From NCBI GenBank assembly GCA_963691815.1, contig OY829659.1:11215533-11279532 (forward strand): a DNA stretch of 64,000 nt, read 5' to 3'. Position numbers and translations under genes: made by a program. Within the stretch, counting starts at the first letter, position 1, and each line of letters begins with the position of its first letter. Below, one piece after another: positions 1 through 41,023 of this stretch. The notes below the pieces were generated by a model, which did not search any database, had not been told where the DNA came from, and saw nothing but the letters and a program-made list of their open reading frames with translations. The DNA comes from Echiichthys vipera (Eukaryota; Chordata; Actinopteri; Perciformes; Trachinidae).

Positions 1-142
1 GAGAGGATAATTCCTGACAGCGTATTCCTTTACCAGATGATAGGCTCAACTTTTCCATAGACACACACATGCACACATAGACATCTTACACATATTTGTA
101 GTGTCTTTCATGATGCAGTCATTTTTCTCCAAGGACAAAGCC

Positions 143-200
143 GCGTGTGTGTGTGTGTGTGTGTGTGCGTGCGCGTGTGTGTGCGCGTGTGCGTGTGTGC
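143..200. repeat. (GT)n microsatellite
   Basis: Nearly pure GT/GC-T dinucleotide tract with a few GC interruptions. The Cys/Val-rich and Thr/His-rich frames across it are artefacts of the repeat. Confidence 0.9.
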
Positions 201-1377
201 AATGGTGAATGCATTAACAGTGGGGAGAAAGGATGACAAATCCACAAGAAAGGGACTGGACACAAAGGCTCGACAGAGCACCAGAGACAGGCAGACAGAC
301 GTCGGATGTAGAGGACCTTTGAGGTAACCAACCGCACGTCTTTCTTCTCTCTGCACCATTTCCTCCTATTCTCTCAGGCCTTCTCCTGTTGAAACTCTAC
401 ATTTTGTATCCCACATCGACATCCCTTATGTGACCTGACCTCAATTTTCCCCATGTGCTTCGCAATAAAAAAAAATGCAGAGAAATCTTAAAGTGCTTGA
501 CTCAGCATCAGTAATATAAGGTAAATCACTCCCTAACCACAAATGTTAACATCTTCTGCAGACCATTTATGTGCAGGGAAGTCGAATAACAGCCTGTTTT
601 TCTTTGCTCTCTAGTATTATTGCAGTCTTCATTTTACGTTCCCAACTGTGAGAGCAGCTTGTCAACTCAGAAGGAGGCTGCCAAATCGGAGGTTGTTACA
701 GTTAATCTCAGTGTAATTCTCGGCTAAAAACCTAGGGAAAGGTAAATAGGTGATACAGTTGCTTTTGCACAAAAACGTCTGTCAAGCTTGATCCAGAGCA
801 ACAGACTACCCCAAATCCCCAAACTCTGAAACCAGCAGCTGTAGGCTTTGTTGTACTGGAAAGAACCCAAGTATGACTGAGTTTAAATGTATGAAAGTGA
901 AGCAGAAAGGGAGCATGATGAGGAGTCAGCAGTCTGTCCTTGAATAAATAAAGATTTGAAAAAAACCCTTCCTTGTTCCCTTTAAATCTTTCCAACATTT
1001 CACAGCAATGAGCAGAAGATAAACCCCAGCTTGTGAACGGAGGTTAGTTGGCATTAGAAGTAAGGAAGAACTGGTGTTGTTGCACGCTCTCTGCTCAAAC
1101 ACACAGCACACTCCAGCTAGCTTAGTGTAGAAAAATAGAAATAGAAATAGAAAATATCAGTACACTTGAGCATCGCAATATTATGTTTCATGATACTGTA
1201 TTGATCTTTAATGAATAGTTTACATGCAAAAATTTGTGGCAGGATCATTTTGTGTAGAAGTATTGTGATGTATCTTCCACATCCACGTAAAATCTTATGC
1301 ATATGGTGGTGTGTTCTTTATAGCCTACTATGACAGATTTCCTAAAATTGAATTAATTAATTTAATGTACTGTATCT

Positions 1378-1600
1378 GTTTCCTCCCACAATCCAAAGAC
1401 ATGCATGGGTTAGGTTCATTGATGACTCTAAAATTGCCCGTAGGTGTGAAAGGTTGTCTGTCTATGTTCGTCTCTATGTGCCCTGCGATAGACTGGCGTC
1501 CTGTCCAGGGTGTACCCCGCCTTACTCGCCCAATGTCAGCTGGGATCGGCCCCCCCGCGACCCCGACCCCGGGATAAGTGGTTGAAGATGAATGAATGTA
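1378..1600 (+). repeat. L2-type LINE/SINE 3' tail
   Basis: The stretch contains wording widespread in fish genomes: 'ccaaagacatgca', 'ttgcccgtaggtgtgaa', 'gatagactggcgtcctgtcc', 'agggtgtaccccgcctt' and a 'ggataagtggttgaagatg' end followed by GAAT repeats. This is the conserved tail shared by L2-clade LINEs and several fish SINEs. No reverse-transcriptase coding is left. The family assignment is from memory of the consensus. Confidence 0.7.
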
Positions 1601-2921
1601 CTGTATCGGAATAAATCCCAATGTATTGATTCGTAACCCCGAGTATCATGATACAAATTGAATTCTTGCAAATACCCAGCCCTAAACATCACAGAATCTG
1701 TCCACCGGCAGCTCTGAAGCTGTTAACCTGTTATGGCATTATATTACTTTACACCAGTAATTCCAAAGAGTCAAGCCAATATGACCCCCCCCAAAACAAT
1801 GCATTTTAAGTTTTCTGTGTTGTTTTTTGTATGGATTAGATACAATATGTTATTTACTGAGCTTTAGAGGTGCAGGTAGACCCATTCTTTTGACTTTGGA
1901 CTTTTTGACTAGCCCCTGATTCCAGTCTCTATGCTAAGCTAGGCTAACTGGCTCTTGGTTTCAGCGTACATATGTACACATATATACCGTAGAGACACGA
2001 GAGTCTTCCCATCTATCATAAATATATCATAAAGAAATCATAGAGTGTGGTCTGCTCTATATGGAAAGTGTCTTGACAAAACTTTTGTTATGGCACTCGA
2101 TTTGACACTATAAATGAAAATGAAATGAATTGCATCGAACACTTCACGTCAAGAAGATGACTGAACGTATTTGAAAACTTGTTTTGCTCAGGACCCACTG
2201 TATATTGAAACCAGACATTAAACCATTTGACGTGTGTGGGTGAGAAATGAGAAATGAGAATTGAAATAAATGATGCATGTTATTTGGATGGGAACGTACT
2301 TTATCTCCCTTGGTTTGGGTTGTAAACAACGTTTTTATAATTAGCTCATCAGCCTGTCTCATAAATCTCAATCGTCTGACACAACCTTTCACCTCTGCTC
2401 TCTAAGTCTCTCCTCTCTTCTCCTCCACTCTGCTACTCCACATTCTAAATTTCCTTGGGGACGCGCTAACGTTTCCCCCTTCCTCCCCCTCCATCTTTCC
2501 TTTGCTGTTCCCTATTTTTCTCTCCTTTTCTCTTAATGTCTGTTGGCATTGCCTGTGTTGCTTCTGGCTGTAACTATTCTTTCTCACAAGCCTGTCTTTC
2601 ATAGCTGTATTTGTCCTAACATTGTGACTTTACATAGCTGTCTCTCTCTAATTTGGTTCCTTTTGAGTGTTTGTTGGCCTCTGTGTCTGTGTTTCTGTCT
2701 GTCTGCCTCTCTCTGTCTGCACATGTCTTTCTCTACGGCTGTCTCCTCCAGTGCTTTCCCTTCTCACTCATTCACTTTCACAGTTCATCTGCTTTTCTCT
2801 GCCACACACACATTTTTCTCTCTCTAAGCCAGGGAAAGTTGTACTGGTGTTGTGTTTCAAATACAGTAGGAAATATCCAACCATGCAGGAAATGTCTGAC
2901 GTGCGAGAATCGTTCTCCTCT

Positions 2922-3073
<152 letters not shown>

Positions 3074-3105
3074 TAAATGCAGACACACTTAATATAAAAC
3101 ACTGT

Positions 3106-3111
3106 TTTATT
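3106..3111 (-). terminator. rce1: Putative rce1 polyadenylation signal (AATAAA)
   Basis: TTTATT on the plus strand reads AATAAA on the minus strand, about 82 bp after the rce1 stop codon. It is the first canonical signal downstream of the stop. The cleavage site would fall near or within the adjacent sequence before the CA array. Confidence 0.55.
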
Positions 3112-3192
3112 TGAAAATCCAACACAAACTGAAATCCATCGTAAAAAAAAAATTAGTTTTAAGAGCGGGAGTATGATTTCATTTAATTGAAT

Positions 3193-6100
3193 CTAGCATG
3201 CAGGGGCAGCCAGGCTGCAGACAGGAATGGCACCATAGAAGAAGGGGTCTGTCAGTGGGAAGAGTAGCACCAGAAACAGAAGTAGCCCCATCAGATATGA
3301 CCAGAGTACAGCTGATCGTTGAGGGTGTCGCAGGGCAGCGCTGATGTCAGGCAGGCCCTGACTGTTACAGAAGGAATGGCACAGAACTGGACCCACAACA
3401 TGACCTATACGTGTAGAACCAGATTACAGATGTAACGAAATGTGTACTGCTGGTGAGTGTGTTAGAAAGTTAATGTGTTCATCTCTCACCAGTTCTCATG
3501 AATATAAAGGCAGTGAAGGCACCAAACACAGTTGTGTACAAGAATTGCATCCCTGCAAAAGAACAGCAGAAAAAAAAACAATTTCCATCAAACGTGCCAA
3601 ATCGTAAAATCCTCTGCATAATCAATATGATTACATCTATTTCTAACAATTCCATGTTAAAGTCTTTTAACGCTGATATGATATAAATATGCATAGCATT
3701 TGTGAAAGTTAACTCCTGTTGTGTGATGAACTAAAAGACAGTTTACAATGTGGATTCCCCAAATTACACATGTATTGTTGCATAACTTTATGATTATTAT
3801 TAATTTTGATTAGTGTTTTGAAAGCCAACTGACCTGACACCAAGAGGATGACACTCATACTGTCCTTGTGGAGGCGCCGCTGCTCTATGATATGGTGGAA
3901 ATGGGCTAGAATGACACAATCACATAGCTATGGTAAAAACTATTACTATTACTGTGGTAAAACTGGTAAAAAGGATAATTTGCTAACATGTATTTAGGCA
4001 AGAAGAACAAAAATGTTTAATTAATTCCAAAGTACAAATGCAGTAAGTTATATCTGTTATGATCATGTCAATTTTTTTAACTATAAAAGAGCTAAAAATA
4101 TATATTTACAGCCTGTAAATCTGGTTGCCGTACCAACACCGAAGAACAGCGGAGCCAGGAAGATGGCAGCTGTGGGTCCAGTGCAGGGCACCAGCATGGG
4201 CAGCATCGCCCCTCTGAACACCAGCTCCTCCGTCACTGGTGCCACCACCTGGTTCCTCAGCCACACTGCATCCCCTACACACAAGCTCAGTGACTGAACA
4301 TCTGGGAAAACAAAGTCTTATGATGATATACACATTGAAGACATGCAAGCAATCATGTAAAATCCTGTAGAACATTTAGTAGACACTAAACTCACCCAGT
4401 GCAGACTGCAGTTCCCCAGTGAAGCCTTCGGGGTTGTCCATCGCAGAATGAACCAGGGGGCCGAGGTAAAATACCTTCATAAAATCAGTCCTTCATTACA
4501 TCCAGTGGAAACATATTAAAAATAATAAAATAAATAGGAGGATCTAGAGACTACAGGGCACTTTTTTTATTCAATATGTGGTTTGAACATGCACATGGAA
4601 ATGTAATGGAGGTTGTAAAGCCATGCTACATCATAGGGAATGGGAATTAAATCTCTGAAATGTCAAAACTGCTTTATGGCACCATTAATAAAATGTTCAA
4701 AGATGGAAACAGGATCTACAAAGTAACTTAACCCTATGAGTTCTCAGGGTGACTTAATATTTAGGAGGCTGAGAAAAATATGGCAGTAAAAGTAGTTTTA
4801 AAAGGTGAATGCTGTTTTGTGGGAACATTGGATAATTTATTCTGGTCTTAGTTTTTCTGCGGACCCTGAATCGCATTTAAGACTTCACTATTCAAAAAAT
4901 GCCCTGTGATAGGAAACATATTGTAAAATCAAGTGTTTATGGTCTTGTACATTTAGGAATATTCTCTATAAAAAGTTGGGGTAGAAACATCGTTTTTTTT
5001 GTCTGGGTTGAGACCCTCTGACGTACCATGGTTAGCAGTAGTGGCAGTATGGCTGCAGGAACCACACCTTCCAGACGAACTCCCATCAACTCCAACACAG
5101 ACACATCGACCTGGAGGGGCAGAATAGCTTTATAAGAATAGTTTGGACACTAAAGTGATTATAAAGTTAAGCCTGTGTGACCCTGGGTTTAACCTCACAA
5201 AACACCTTATGTGTAGTGAATGTGCCCCCAGGAGTGAGGACACGGTCCTTCACCTGGGCGTCAGGGTTCAGTCCCCTCTGTAAAGTGTCCTGGGCAGTGA
5301 ATCCCTTTCAGCTTAGCTGACCCTGACCTTTGAACCTCTACCTGCCTCTGGCTCTACTGTGGTGGTGATCATACTGTTTGATGCATATTATAAGTGTATA
5401 TACACTTAGTTTCCAGTTTAGTAGGTACACCTTGCCAAGATGGATACAGTCTAATACAAAAGTTCTGCAATAAATCCGTCCTTCATGAAGGCTCTAATGT
5501 TTTATAAAGGTGTTGATCAAACGGTTTCATTTTGGATGAACTTTCTGAGGTGATTGAAATGTCAGTATAATGTAATAGAGCTAGTGTATATCGCCTGCTG
5601 ATCAAAATGTTGCTCTGTTAAATTCATAGATAATTATCAGTTAAGGCTTCAGATTTTTGTGTCATTTTAGCCTATAGGTCAGTGGTGGAAAAAATATTCT
5701 TTCACTTAAGTAATAATGCTACAAAATAAAAAATACTCTTTTGTAAGTAAAAACCTTTTATTGAAAATATCACCAGGAAGTTGTGGTGTGTGACTGTTTA
5801 GTCATTTTGGATTTAGTTTGTAGCTCTACTTCATGAGTGCCAAATTCTGGTCCTGGAGGAGGGCCACTGTCCTGCATGTTTTAGGTTTCTCCCTGCTGTA
5901 ACACACCTGAGTCTAACGCTTCAGCTGCTTGATAAAAATCACATCATTAGAATCAGGTATGTTAGGTAGGTAAGAGCAGGGAGAAACCTAAAACATGCAG
6001 GACAGTGGCACTCCAGGACCGGAATTCCTGCACTTGATATTTCCCTCAATTTTCCCTCAACTCATTCCGAATTATAGTGGAGTGTAGCAGAAAGTGGAAT

Positions 6101-6646
6101 GAAACAGAAATACTATAGTGAAGTGTTAGGCCGTGTTTACTGCAGTAAACTATGGAGAACTGAAGAGAAGGCGGATGCAGAGAATGGCGTGTTTTGTTCA
6201 TGTGTACTCACCCTGACGTCAGCCCAGTGCATCCATGCCTTCACCACAGCAGGTGACAGTGCAGAGACCAGCAGCACACTGCCACAGCGACGCCTTATCA
6301 CACTAGGGTGGTCCCTGCACACACACACACACTGACGGACTGTATGTTCTCTTAAGATGTGTTAACTACAAGGAGTGGATACAAGAACCTCCTGTAAACT
6401 GCATATATATCTCATATATCGTAGATTACATGTCATTCACACACATAAAACAACAGTTTAATATTCCACTCTAACAGTGCTGTAACAGTTCTGCTGGTGA
6501 GTTGTATACCTTGGTAAGCTGCTTCTCCAGACGTACAAACTGCCAACGTACAGACAAGCGAGCAGAAAGCAGCTCAGCACACACAACCAACACCTCGTAT
6601 GGGTGTGCTCCACCTGCATTAGAGGACCATGTTCTGGTTGCAGCAT
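3193..6646 (-). CDS. rce1: CAAX prenyl protease 2 (RCE1), complete, 8 exons
   Basis: Rce1 is an ER-membrane glutamyl protease that removes the last three residues (-aaX) from prenylated CaaX proteins such as Ras after farnesyl/geranylgeranyl addition. Exons (minus strand): 6510-6646, 6212-6314, 5027-5110, 4396-4474, 4134-4301, 3834-3905, 3490-3552, 3193-3404. All phases agree and give 918 nt, 305 aa (human RCE1 is 329 aa). Hallmarks of the ABI/CPBP protease family are present: EELVFR (E159, E160, R164), a histidine block AHFHHI (H192-H195) and LCHSFCN (H245, N249). The protein is hydrophobic with several membrane segments; the first is in exon 1 (LCVLSCFLLACLYVGSLY). The start ATG gives a short N-terminus compared with mammals, so an upstream start or exon is possible but none was seen. 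It lies 2.7 kb downstream of ehbp1l1 on the same strand, and that product carries a CaaX box. Exon boundaries are my reading of GT-AG sites and not tested by RNA. Confidence 0.95.
5408..5560 (+). repeat. Degraded DNA-transposon-like fragment
   Basis: Begins with 'agtttagtaggtacacctt', resembling the end sequence 'ggccactttattaggtacacct' of a repeat that recurs at 38950. It lies in an rce1 intron. The rest is too degraded to place with confidence. Confidence 0.4.
5835..6035. mobile_element. Palindromic non-autonomous hAT-type MITE
   Basis: The two halves are inverted copies: the left arm contains 'cactgtcctgcatgttttag' and 'gtttctccctgct', while the right arm contains 'agcagggagaaacctaaaac' and 'atgcaggacagtg'. 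Outer parts also pair ('ctggtcctgga' with 'tccaggaccgg'). The wording matches a very common teleost non-autonomous DNA element. It sits in rce1 intron 2, between the exons at 5110 and 6212. No transposase is present. Confidence 0.75.
6338..6431 (+). repeat. 94-bp direct repeat, copy A (rce1 intron 1)
   Basis: Identical over 94 bases to 6981-7074 and, like that copy, immediately follows a CA tract. Copy A is in rce1 intron 1, and copy B lies upstream of exon 1. The sequences beyond both ends differ. Confidence 0.9.
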
Positions 6647-6837
6647 GACAGAAAGTGAAGGGCGCTATCAGAGCTTCAGGAGGTTCTTCAGGTGAGATAC
6701 AGATAACAGAGGGGTTCTGTTCTGTCTGTCATTTCAGATTAGCAGATCCTGATGAGGTGGAGATCTGTGCTGCAGAGTCAAGCTGATTAGCTCTAATACT
6801 CTACCGGGACCAGACATACGCAGGTGTGCACGTAAAT

Positions 6838-7074
<237 letters not shown>

Positions 7075-7689
7075 TTACATGTTTGATTTGATATCGTTTA
7101 ACTCACAAAAAAAAAATTTTTTTCCAATGGGTAAGTTTATCCTGAGTTGGTAACCTCGTCTGTAAAGTGAGCCCCATAATTTGTCTCTGCCCCCATAATT
7201 ATCTTGCACAACTGACTTTATTACAACACAGTGACTGTTGCTGCGACTTTTGACTTCAGTTTACATGGACAAATACAGTCACCCAGACTGTGTTTTCAGA
7301 TTATGTGTTCTGTTTGTGTTGTTTTTGCTTCATTACACAGCCAAGCTATTTTGCACTATGTCAAAACTGCCAGTTGCCATTTACAATGTTATATTTTACT
7401 GCCACTGTATTGCCATGTACTGACTTTAATACTATTTTCATTATTTTTATACAATACTGCCGGATGCTGTTGGTTATAACATTACTGGCATTTTATTGCA
7501 ATTTTTTGTTTACCTATTTGGACTTTCACCTTGTTTAAAAAATGTTTACCTTGGGAGATTGTAATCTTAATCTTGTTGTACTTGTGCAATAAAATTTGGT
7601 CCGTTACGATTGCTCCATTCTTAAATAAATAAACATTTAAAGAGAAATTATAACAATGAAGAATAAAACTGAATAAAAATAAAGAATAA

Positions 7690-7797
7690 CATAGAGGAAA
7701 GGGAAGTTTGGGGTCCCCTGCTAAAGCTGCTGCCCCCGCGACCCGACCCTGGATAAGCAGTTGAAGATGAGATGAGATGAGATGAGATAGAGTAGGA
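7690..7797 (+). mobile_element. Rex3/RTE-like retrotransposon 3' end with (GATGA)n
   Basis: 'gggaagtttggggtcccctg', 'cccgcgacccgaccctggat' and 'aagcagttgaagatgagatg' followed by GATGA repeats. The same sequence family occurs inverted at 45793-45975, and a related longer piece occurs at 39598-39895. It is a 5'-truncated copy without coding capacity. Confidence 0.6.
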
Positions 7798-9336
7798 ATA
7801 TGAATACCTATGTACCTACTTCTATCAACTTGTTTATGTAAATAGGAGCAAGAAATAGGAATTGTAGATGTAAATAAAATGAATGCAATTATGTTACTAT
7901 AGTAAGTAGCAGAAGGAAATATGTGAAATAGGTATACTAAAATACAATATACACAACCGTTTAACTGTAATCGAGCAGAAATGATAATGAATAAAATAAG
8001 CTATTGTGCAGTGTCACGTTAATGCAGTATAATGTAATTAAACGCAGTATAATGTAGGTATAACCGGGGTATGGAATGACAGTAAAGAGCTTTAAAAAAA
8101 AAGAATAGTGTATTTAATCCGATGTATTTTAATGTTTTAATTATCTACCATAATGGCAGGAACTTTTTCTTTAAACCTGATATATACTGCAATTAAATGC
8201 AAAATATTCAGCCTCAAAATTACATAACATTTTGAGACTTTTGAGATTATAAGTTTCACGAAACATGTTTGTTGCAATAGCACTGTATCTGACTGCATTA
8301 GATTTCAAAGGTCCATGTTGTGTCCAAAAAATAAAAATACAGAATACAAATGTGTACACAACCAACAGATGTTTATGTTTCATCCACACATTTATCAATA
8401 TCATTCATCGTGTCTTCACCTCATAAATACAGACAGCAACATCAGGTATTCGGTGTGTGATGGTAACGTGATGAGAAGCAGAGTACCACTTTATCAGCAC
8501 ACCTCAAACAGCATGCACACAGTAGTCAGAAGACACAGAAGTGAGGAAACAGGTTCATTTCTGTAAATCAAGCAGGCATGAACATCACAACCGTACATGT
8601 TACGGGTGATTTAAGGCATTCAGGGTCTGTGTGCACACAAGGTTTAATAACAAATAAAAAAAACCTTTCAACATCTAATATCTAAAAAACAATCAATATT
8701 GCAATCGTTTTTTTTATAAAAATGTGATGTTAGAGATCCTCCCTTTGTTGAAAACATGTACTCTCCATATTGTGAGTCCAGCTCATGACTTGTCACGTTA
8801 TTTTCATATCTAATATGTCTTGGCAGGTTACAACCAATTTTACTTTCAGGCTGGAAATGTCTGAAATAGAAACATAAGACGAACATCACCAGAGACAGCA
8901 GAAAGGAGAAAAAAGGCACATTTTGGTTTTTAATCCAGCAGATTCTTACAAGCTCTTGTCGTGACGTCAGGGGAACCTATTCTTTATAATTAAAAAAAAA
9001 AATCCAGTGTTCAAACACTGAACAAACTCACAGATGAATATAGACACAAACACACAAAACACATGTGCAATAGATGTACAACAATCAGACATCATTTAAA
9101 TAAATAGGAATATGTGAAAAAAATCAAAATAATACTTAAGATAGACTGAAACTTCAACATGAACAGATATTCATTTTCAAGAAAACATTTCCATATCTTG
9201 TCTTTCCTCATGATGGGTTTTAACAGTTCCCGGGGAAAACAAAGGCACACAAAAAAAGAGAACTATGGAGCCCCAAAAGTCCTGAACGATAAAAACCTCT
9301 TTCAGGACTTCATGGTTGCAGTAGTAAATGTTGTTT

Positions 9337-36823
<27,487 letters not shown>

Positions 36824-37328
36824 GACTTACTCTGTCAAGAAACCGAATCTTAACAAACAGGAAAAAAGAAAGAAAAACACTCCTCCGCGCAACAATAATC
36901 CAACCTTGTCCGCTGACTCAGTTCCTTAAAAGGTCTTCTTCTTCTGCTGCTGCTGCTGATGATGATGATGATAACTTCACACAAGCTGCGACTTGCGCTC
37001 ATTGGAAATAAGTTGAATCATGCTCAGAAAAGTCGCCCTATACCGAACAGAAAGAGTCAGAAGTTGCAATTAACCCAGAAGCAAAGAGGAACCGAGGATT
37101 CCGCCCTGCTCCGCTGTCATCCAAACACCCGGTACGCGCCTGGGGTGAAGCTGAAGTTTCAACCAAACAACAACTGCGGCGGCAGCTCATTGACAACTTG
37201 TCTTGTCTTACTGGCACTAATCCACATGGACACAGTCACCGCTTAGTCAAACCTTTTTGTAATAGATCTACTGCCTCGAGTTCACCCTCCCTCCTTCCTT
37301 CAGTGACAACAGCCTGTAACAGAGAGAC

Positions 37329-37332
<4 letters not shown>

Positions 37333-37376
<44 letters not shown>
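37333..37376. repeat. (GA)n microsatellite
   Basis: Pure AG dinucleotide array of about 22 units, about 510 bp upstream of the ehbp1l1 start codon. Such arrays can act as GAGA-type promoter elements, but there is no direct evidence here. Confidence 0.9.
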
Positions 37377-37379
<3 letters not shown>

Positions 37380-37738
37380 ATATGCAAAGACTACTGGTGA
37401 TGCAGCATTATGCAAAAGGTCTTTATCTTTGCTGCTTGTGTGTGAAAGCACTAAGGCGACAATCATACCTATAGACTTTGATCCTCACTGTCTTTGTCAC
37501 TGGAACAGGCTTATCTGACTATTTCACTTAATCAGCTCTGCACACTCAGATCTGGCTGCAGGCATATGTGCTTTTCATGCAATGCTTTCCCAAATGCTTT
37601 AGCATGGAATACATATAAACACTTTGCTCATAAGTCAAGTCACTTCTTGAGTTTTAAGTTACGTAATACAGCACTTTCCAGAAAAGTGTGTTTCATCCAG
37701 TTAACTGCAGAGGAATAGTTTCCATGGAGAGGGCCAGT

Positions 37739-37779
<41 letters not shown>

Positions 37780-38941
37780 AATAAGGTCAAGGTATAGGGA
37801 TTTTCCTCAGTGAGAGCAGGGGTGTATTTTTAGGTGGGGGAACAGGGATGGATGGATGGACAGAGGCAGCTGGGGTGGTGTAGGCGTGCAGGTCGGCAAC
37901 AGGGGGAACAACTCTCCCATGACTCAGAGTTGGTCTAATTTTACACTGAGGGTCCAATAATCAGAGAATATTGCGTTATTGCTCTGGACAGATTCCACTT
38001 TTCAATAAAAAGACCTGACCACGACACTGGGCTACTATATACTTTTTTATTTTATCCACAACAGATTATATTGAAACATTAAACCCAAGCCCTTGTTCTC
38101 TCTGCTGACATCCACTGCACTGACCTCCAGTCTGATGTCTATTTATTTTAATAATCACTCGCTGTAATGCACTGACAGCACTTAGAGTAACTTTGTGATG
38201 TGATAACAACAGTCATAGCCAATAGATGGGAAACATAGAGGAAAAGAAAGAAAGGAGAAGTAAAAACGGTCACTTAGACTGTCAGACAGAAGGATTCTAA
38301 CACGACACATGTTGATTATAAATAGAGAACAGCATGAGGCCGTCTACAGAAACGCGCACCCCTCCATTCCTGCGCTCTCCTTCCACAGCAAATGGTTTTC
38401 CCCACTCTGCTGCTTTCAACATGACCTCAGAGGAGCAGGCCTGCAGGAGTGACGGAGCTCTCTTGACTGGAGACAGTGTGTCCCCTGTTGGTCGTATTCT
38501 GCAATATCATCATCTGATTACCTTTAATTCAGACACAGAAACACTGCACATGACTGCGATGTACACTGCAGTTTTATTGGCTTTAAAGTGTTTATGTAGA
38601 AAGCTGTAATACATTTAGTTTGATAAGTGTTTTAATCCAAGACTGAATAACTGTTCCCCTGGGCAGACTGTGCCACTTCACTTCTTAGAACAAAGAGTAT
38701 AACAGTTAGAAGCTTTGCATTGTTTTAAATGTTTAGGATTAAATAAAACACAGATTCAAAGTTTGAAAATCGACTATGACAAAAAAGATATAAACTGAAT
38801 TAAGGAGTTCATTTGAACACTACTTAAGATAGAGAAGCTTATGATTTGCATCTACGCATAATCTAAGAGGCCTTGTTTTTTTCTCAGGTTTCTTATGAGT
38901 CTTGAATCGAGAAATCTCAAGATGATTTCAAATGTATTTCA

Positions 38942-39125
38942 CTACATGTATACACTCAATGGCCACTTTATTAGGTACACCTGTTGGACAATATAGTACA
39001 ATCCAATACAACTATTCTGCCAAAGGTGGAGGTTTATGATGCCTATAGTGTTTGTTGACACTCTCAAAGCATTGAGGTTACATACTGTTATATTGCAAGG
39101 TGTTTCTAATATTCTGCCCCCCTTA
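38942..39125 (+). mobile_element. DNA-transposon-like fragment ('ggccactttattaggtacac')
   Basis: Begins 'acactcaatggccactttat' and 'taggtacacctgtt', the end sequence of a common fish DNA element that also appears degraded at 5408. It ends near 'ggtgtttctaatattctgcc'. Internally deleted, with no transposase frame. Confidence 0.55.
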
Positions 39126-39597
39126 CATGTATATAAATAAGGAGGAAAAAACATTATAAACAACTATCAGTATAATGTAGTTCAGTACAACACCACCTCT
39201 GCAAACTACAACCTCAATAATAGACTCATTACCGGTCTTTAAGTTACATATTCCCAACAATGTCAGCAAAAACTGAACATTATTAACTTTGTCAAGGTAG
39301 AATTTATGGCAGTGCTGTTGCAATGAATGGCATTAGATTGTACAGGTTTACCTACTAAAGTGAATATAACTGTAAAATTGGTTTCTGCAAAAATTGTATA
39401 TGCAGCTAAGATACTACTTATATAAGGTACTGTACATTTCATACATGTCATAGCAGGAAATGTCATATTGGGAATATTCATAAATGTCTGGTTTTACAAA
39501 ATGACATGTTAACATACTTTTCAAAATAATTCCTCCTTATATCTGGGTCAGAAAAATGCCTATCCTGTGTCAAATGCTCATAGAAATAAAGCAAAAT

Positions 39598-39895
39598 GCA
39601 GATTATTGCCTTAGAGATATGGTGAGGAGCTCAGACATCTGGAGGGAGGTCGGAGTAGAGCTGGTTTGGGGATCTGATCAGGATGCCTCCCTATAGAGGC
39701 ATGTCCAGCAGCATGTAGAAGGCACCAAGGTCGACCCAGAATACGCCAGAGAGATTATATCTCATCTGGTCTGGGAACAACTCGGGGTCCCCGTCAAGAG
39801 CTGGAAAGCATCGCTGGAAAAGGGATCTGGAATACTCTGCTCAGCCTGCAGCCCCTGCGACCCGGCCCAGATGAATATGGATGGATGCACAGAAC
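39598..39895 (+). mobile_element. Rex3/RTE-like retrotransposon 3' fragment
   Basis: 'atctgatcaggatgcctccc', 'gagattatatctcatctgg', 'ctgggaacaactcggggtcc', 'gagctggaaagcatcgctgg' and a tail 'gatgaatatggatggatg'. This is the recurrent 3' portion of an RTE-clade fish LINE, 5'-truncated and mutated. Confidence 0.6.
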
Positions 39896-40350
39896 ATTGA
39901 TTGACCGCTCGTCTGTTTTTCAGTCAAGACACTAAATGGCAGAAAATACTGTGCAAAAGGGAAGAAAATGCTCAATGTGCAGAACGGGGAGTCTGACAAG
40001 TCTGGAATTATCAGGAAACCACAAACAGGCATCAGGTATCAAAAGTGGAATGCGAGTTGATAGTGCAATAGTTCTTAGAAATATTCAACCCAGCTCAGAT
40101 TCAACCACAAGTAAGCAGCATGGAGTAGCATGAAGAATATGCAATACAGAGCAAAAAGCTGAAAACATCTAGTCTTTGAAATTGCTGTCATTTCATTGGC
40201 CCACAGCCAGAAAAACAATCTGGACAAGAGATGCATGGCATAAAAATGAGGGTGAATTGGGCCTAAAGGTACAGCAAGAGACATGAGCTTTGAGGAAATA
40301 GTTAAGGTGTCTCCACAGTGTGCATGTATGTGTGTCCATTTGTGTCTTTA

Positions 40351-41023
40351 TCAGGGAATATGAAAGGAGTCTTTGATCCACTGGTCCCTGGAGTTGCTGC
40401 TGGGTGGAGGCAGAGCCATGGATGAAGAGGAGAGAGGCTGTGAGAGAACCCCTGTCAACTCCTCATCTTCATCCTCCTCCTCAGAAGATCCATTATCAGC
40501 ACTGAGCGAGGCCTCGGACAGGAGCGAGGAGCCCTTGTACTCCTGGACGGCCTCGTGGAGAGACCACAGCTGGCACAGCAGAGACATGTCCAGCTGACGC
40601 AGACCGACCTGTTACACACAAACACCAAACATCTGTTCGGACCATCAAAGATACACAGAAAATGAGGAAACTTTCATTGTTTACTTTATGAACAGCTGCA
40701 CCGGACATTTAATTTGAGTGCTCTTTAGACAGACAAAGCATTATTGGGCCAGTCGCAGGCCACCTCACCATCTCTTTCCGCAGCAGAGCCAGAGCAGCGT
40801 CCAGTCCGCCCGGTTTGCCGTGACCGCGCGTCGCGTCCATGCCGCCCCGGCTGATGTCGGCTTGGATGCGCGCTCTCTTGCTATGCACTTTCTCGATGTC
40901 TCGCCACGACCCGCCGCTGGAGTTCAGGATGCCGCTCAGGCCCTTGGGCAGCGGCGGCAGCCCATCCACTGAGGAGACACCGCCCACCTGACCATCCGCC
41001 GCGCAGCACCGACTCCCGTTCAT
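40351..41023 (-). CDS. fam89b: FAM89B (LRAP25-like) protein, complete, 2 exons
   Basis: FAM89B/LRAP25 is a small cytosolic adaptor, reported to link LIMK1 and MRCK kinases at the leading edge. Exons (minus): 40769-41023 and 40351-40608. They join in phase 0 to give 513 nt, 170 aa (human 189). Family signatures: GLPPLPKGLSGILNSSGGSW, RDIEKVHSKRARI, GGLDAALALLRKEM at the exon border, VGLRQLDMSLLCQLWSLHEA at the start of exon 2, an acidic stretch (SSEEEDEDEE), and the C-terminal RDQWIKDSFHIP. The first ATG was chosen because it gives the family N-terminus MNG. It lies between znrd2 and ehbp1l1 on the same strand, the order seen in human 11q13.1. A 160-bp intron separates the exons. Confidence 0.94.

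Larger units (their letters stand above)
36824..40350. other. Intergenic region between ehbp1l1 and fam89b
   Basis: The left end must hold the ehbp1l1 promoter and 5' UTR. Sequence to about 37250 is less AT-rich, with no TATA box recognised. It then contains a GA array (37333-37376), a GT array (37741-37776), GGAT repeats near 37847, and repeat fragments at 38942-39125 and 39598-39895. The right end is the fam89b 3' UTR. No credible exon on either strand. Confidence 0.6.

Noticed and set aside
1328..1621. 97-codon minus-strand and 88-codon plus-strand frames
   Set aside because: They fall in the L2-type repeat tail and have no coding signature.
38334..38609. 91-codon plus-strand frame upstream of fam89b
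   Set aside because: Isolated, no recognisable domain, and no exon partners. Probably random.
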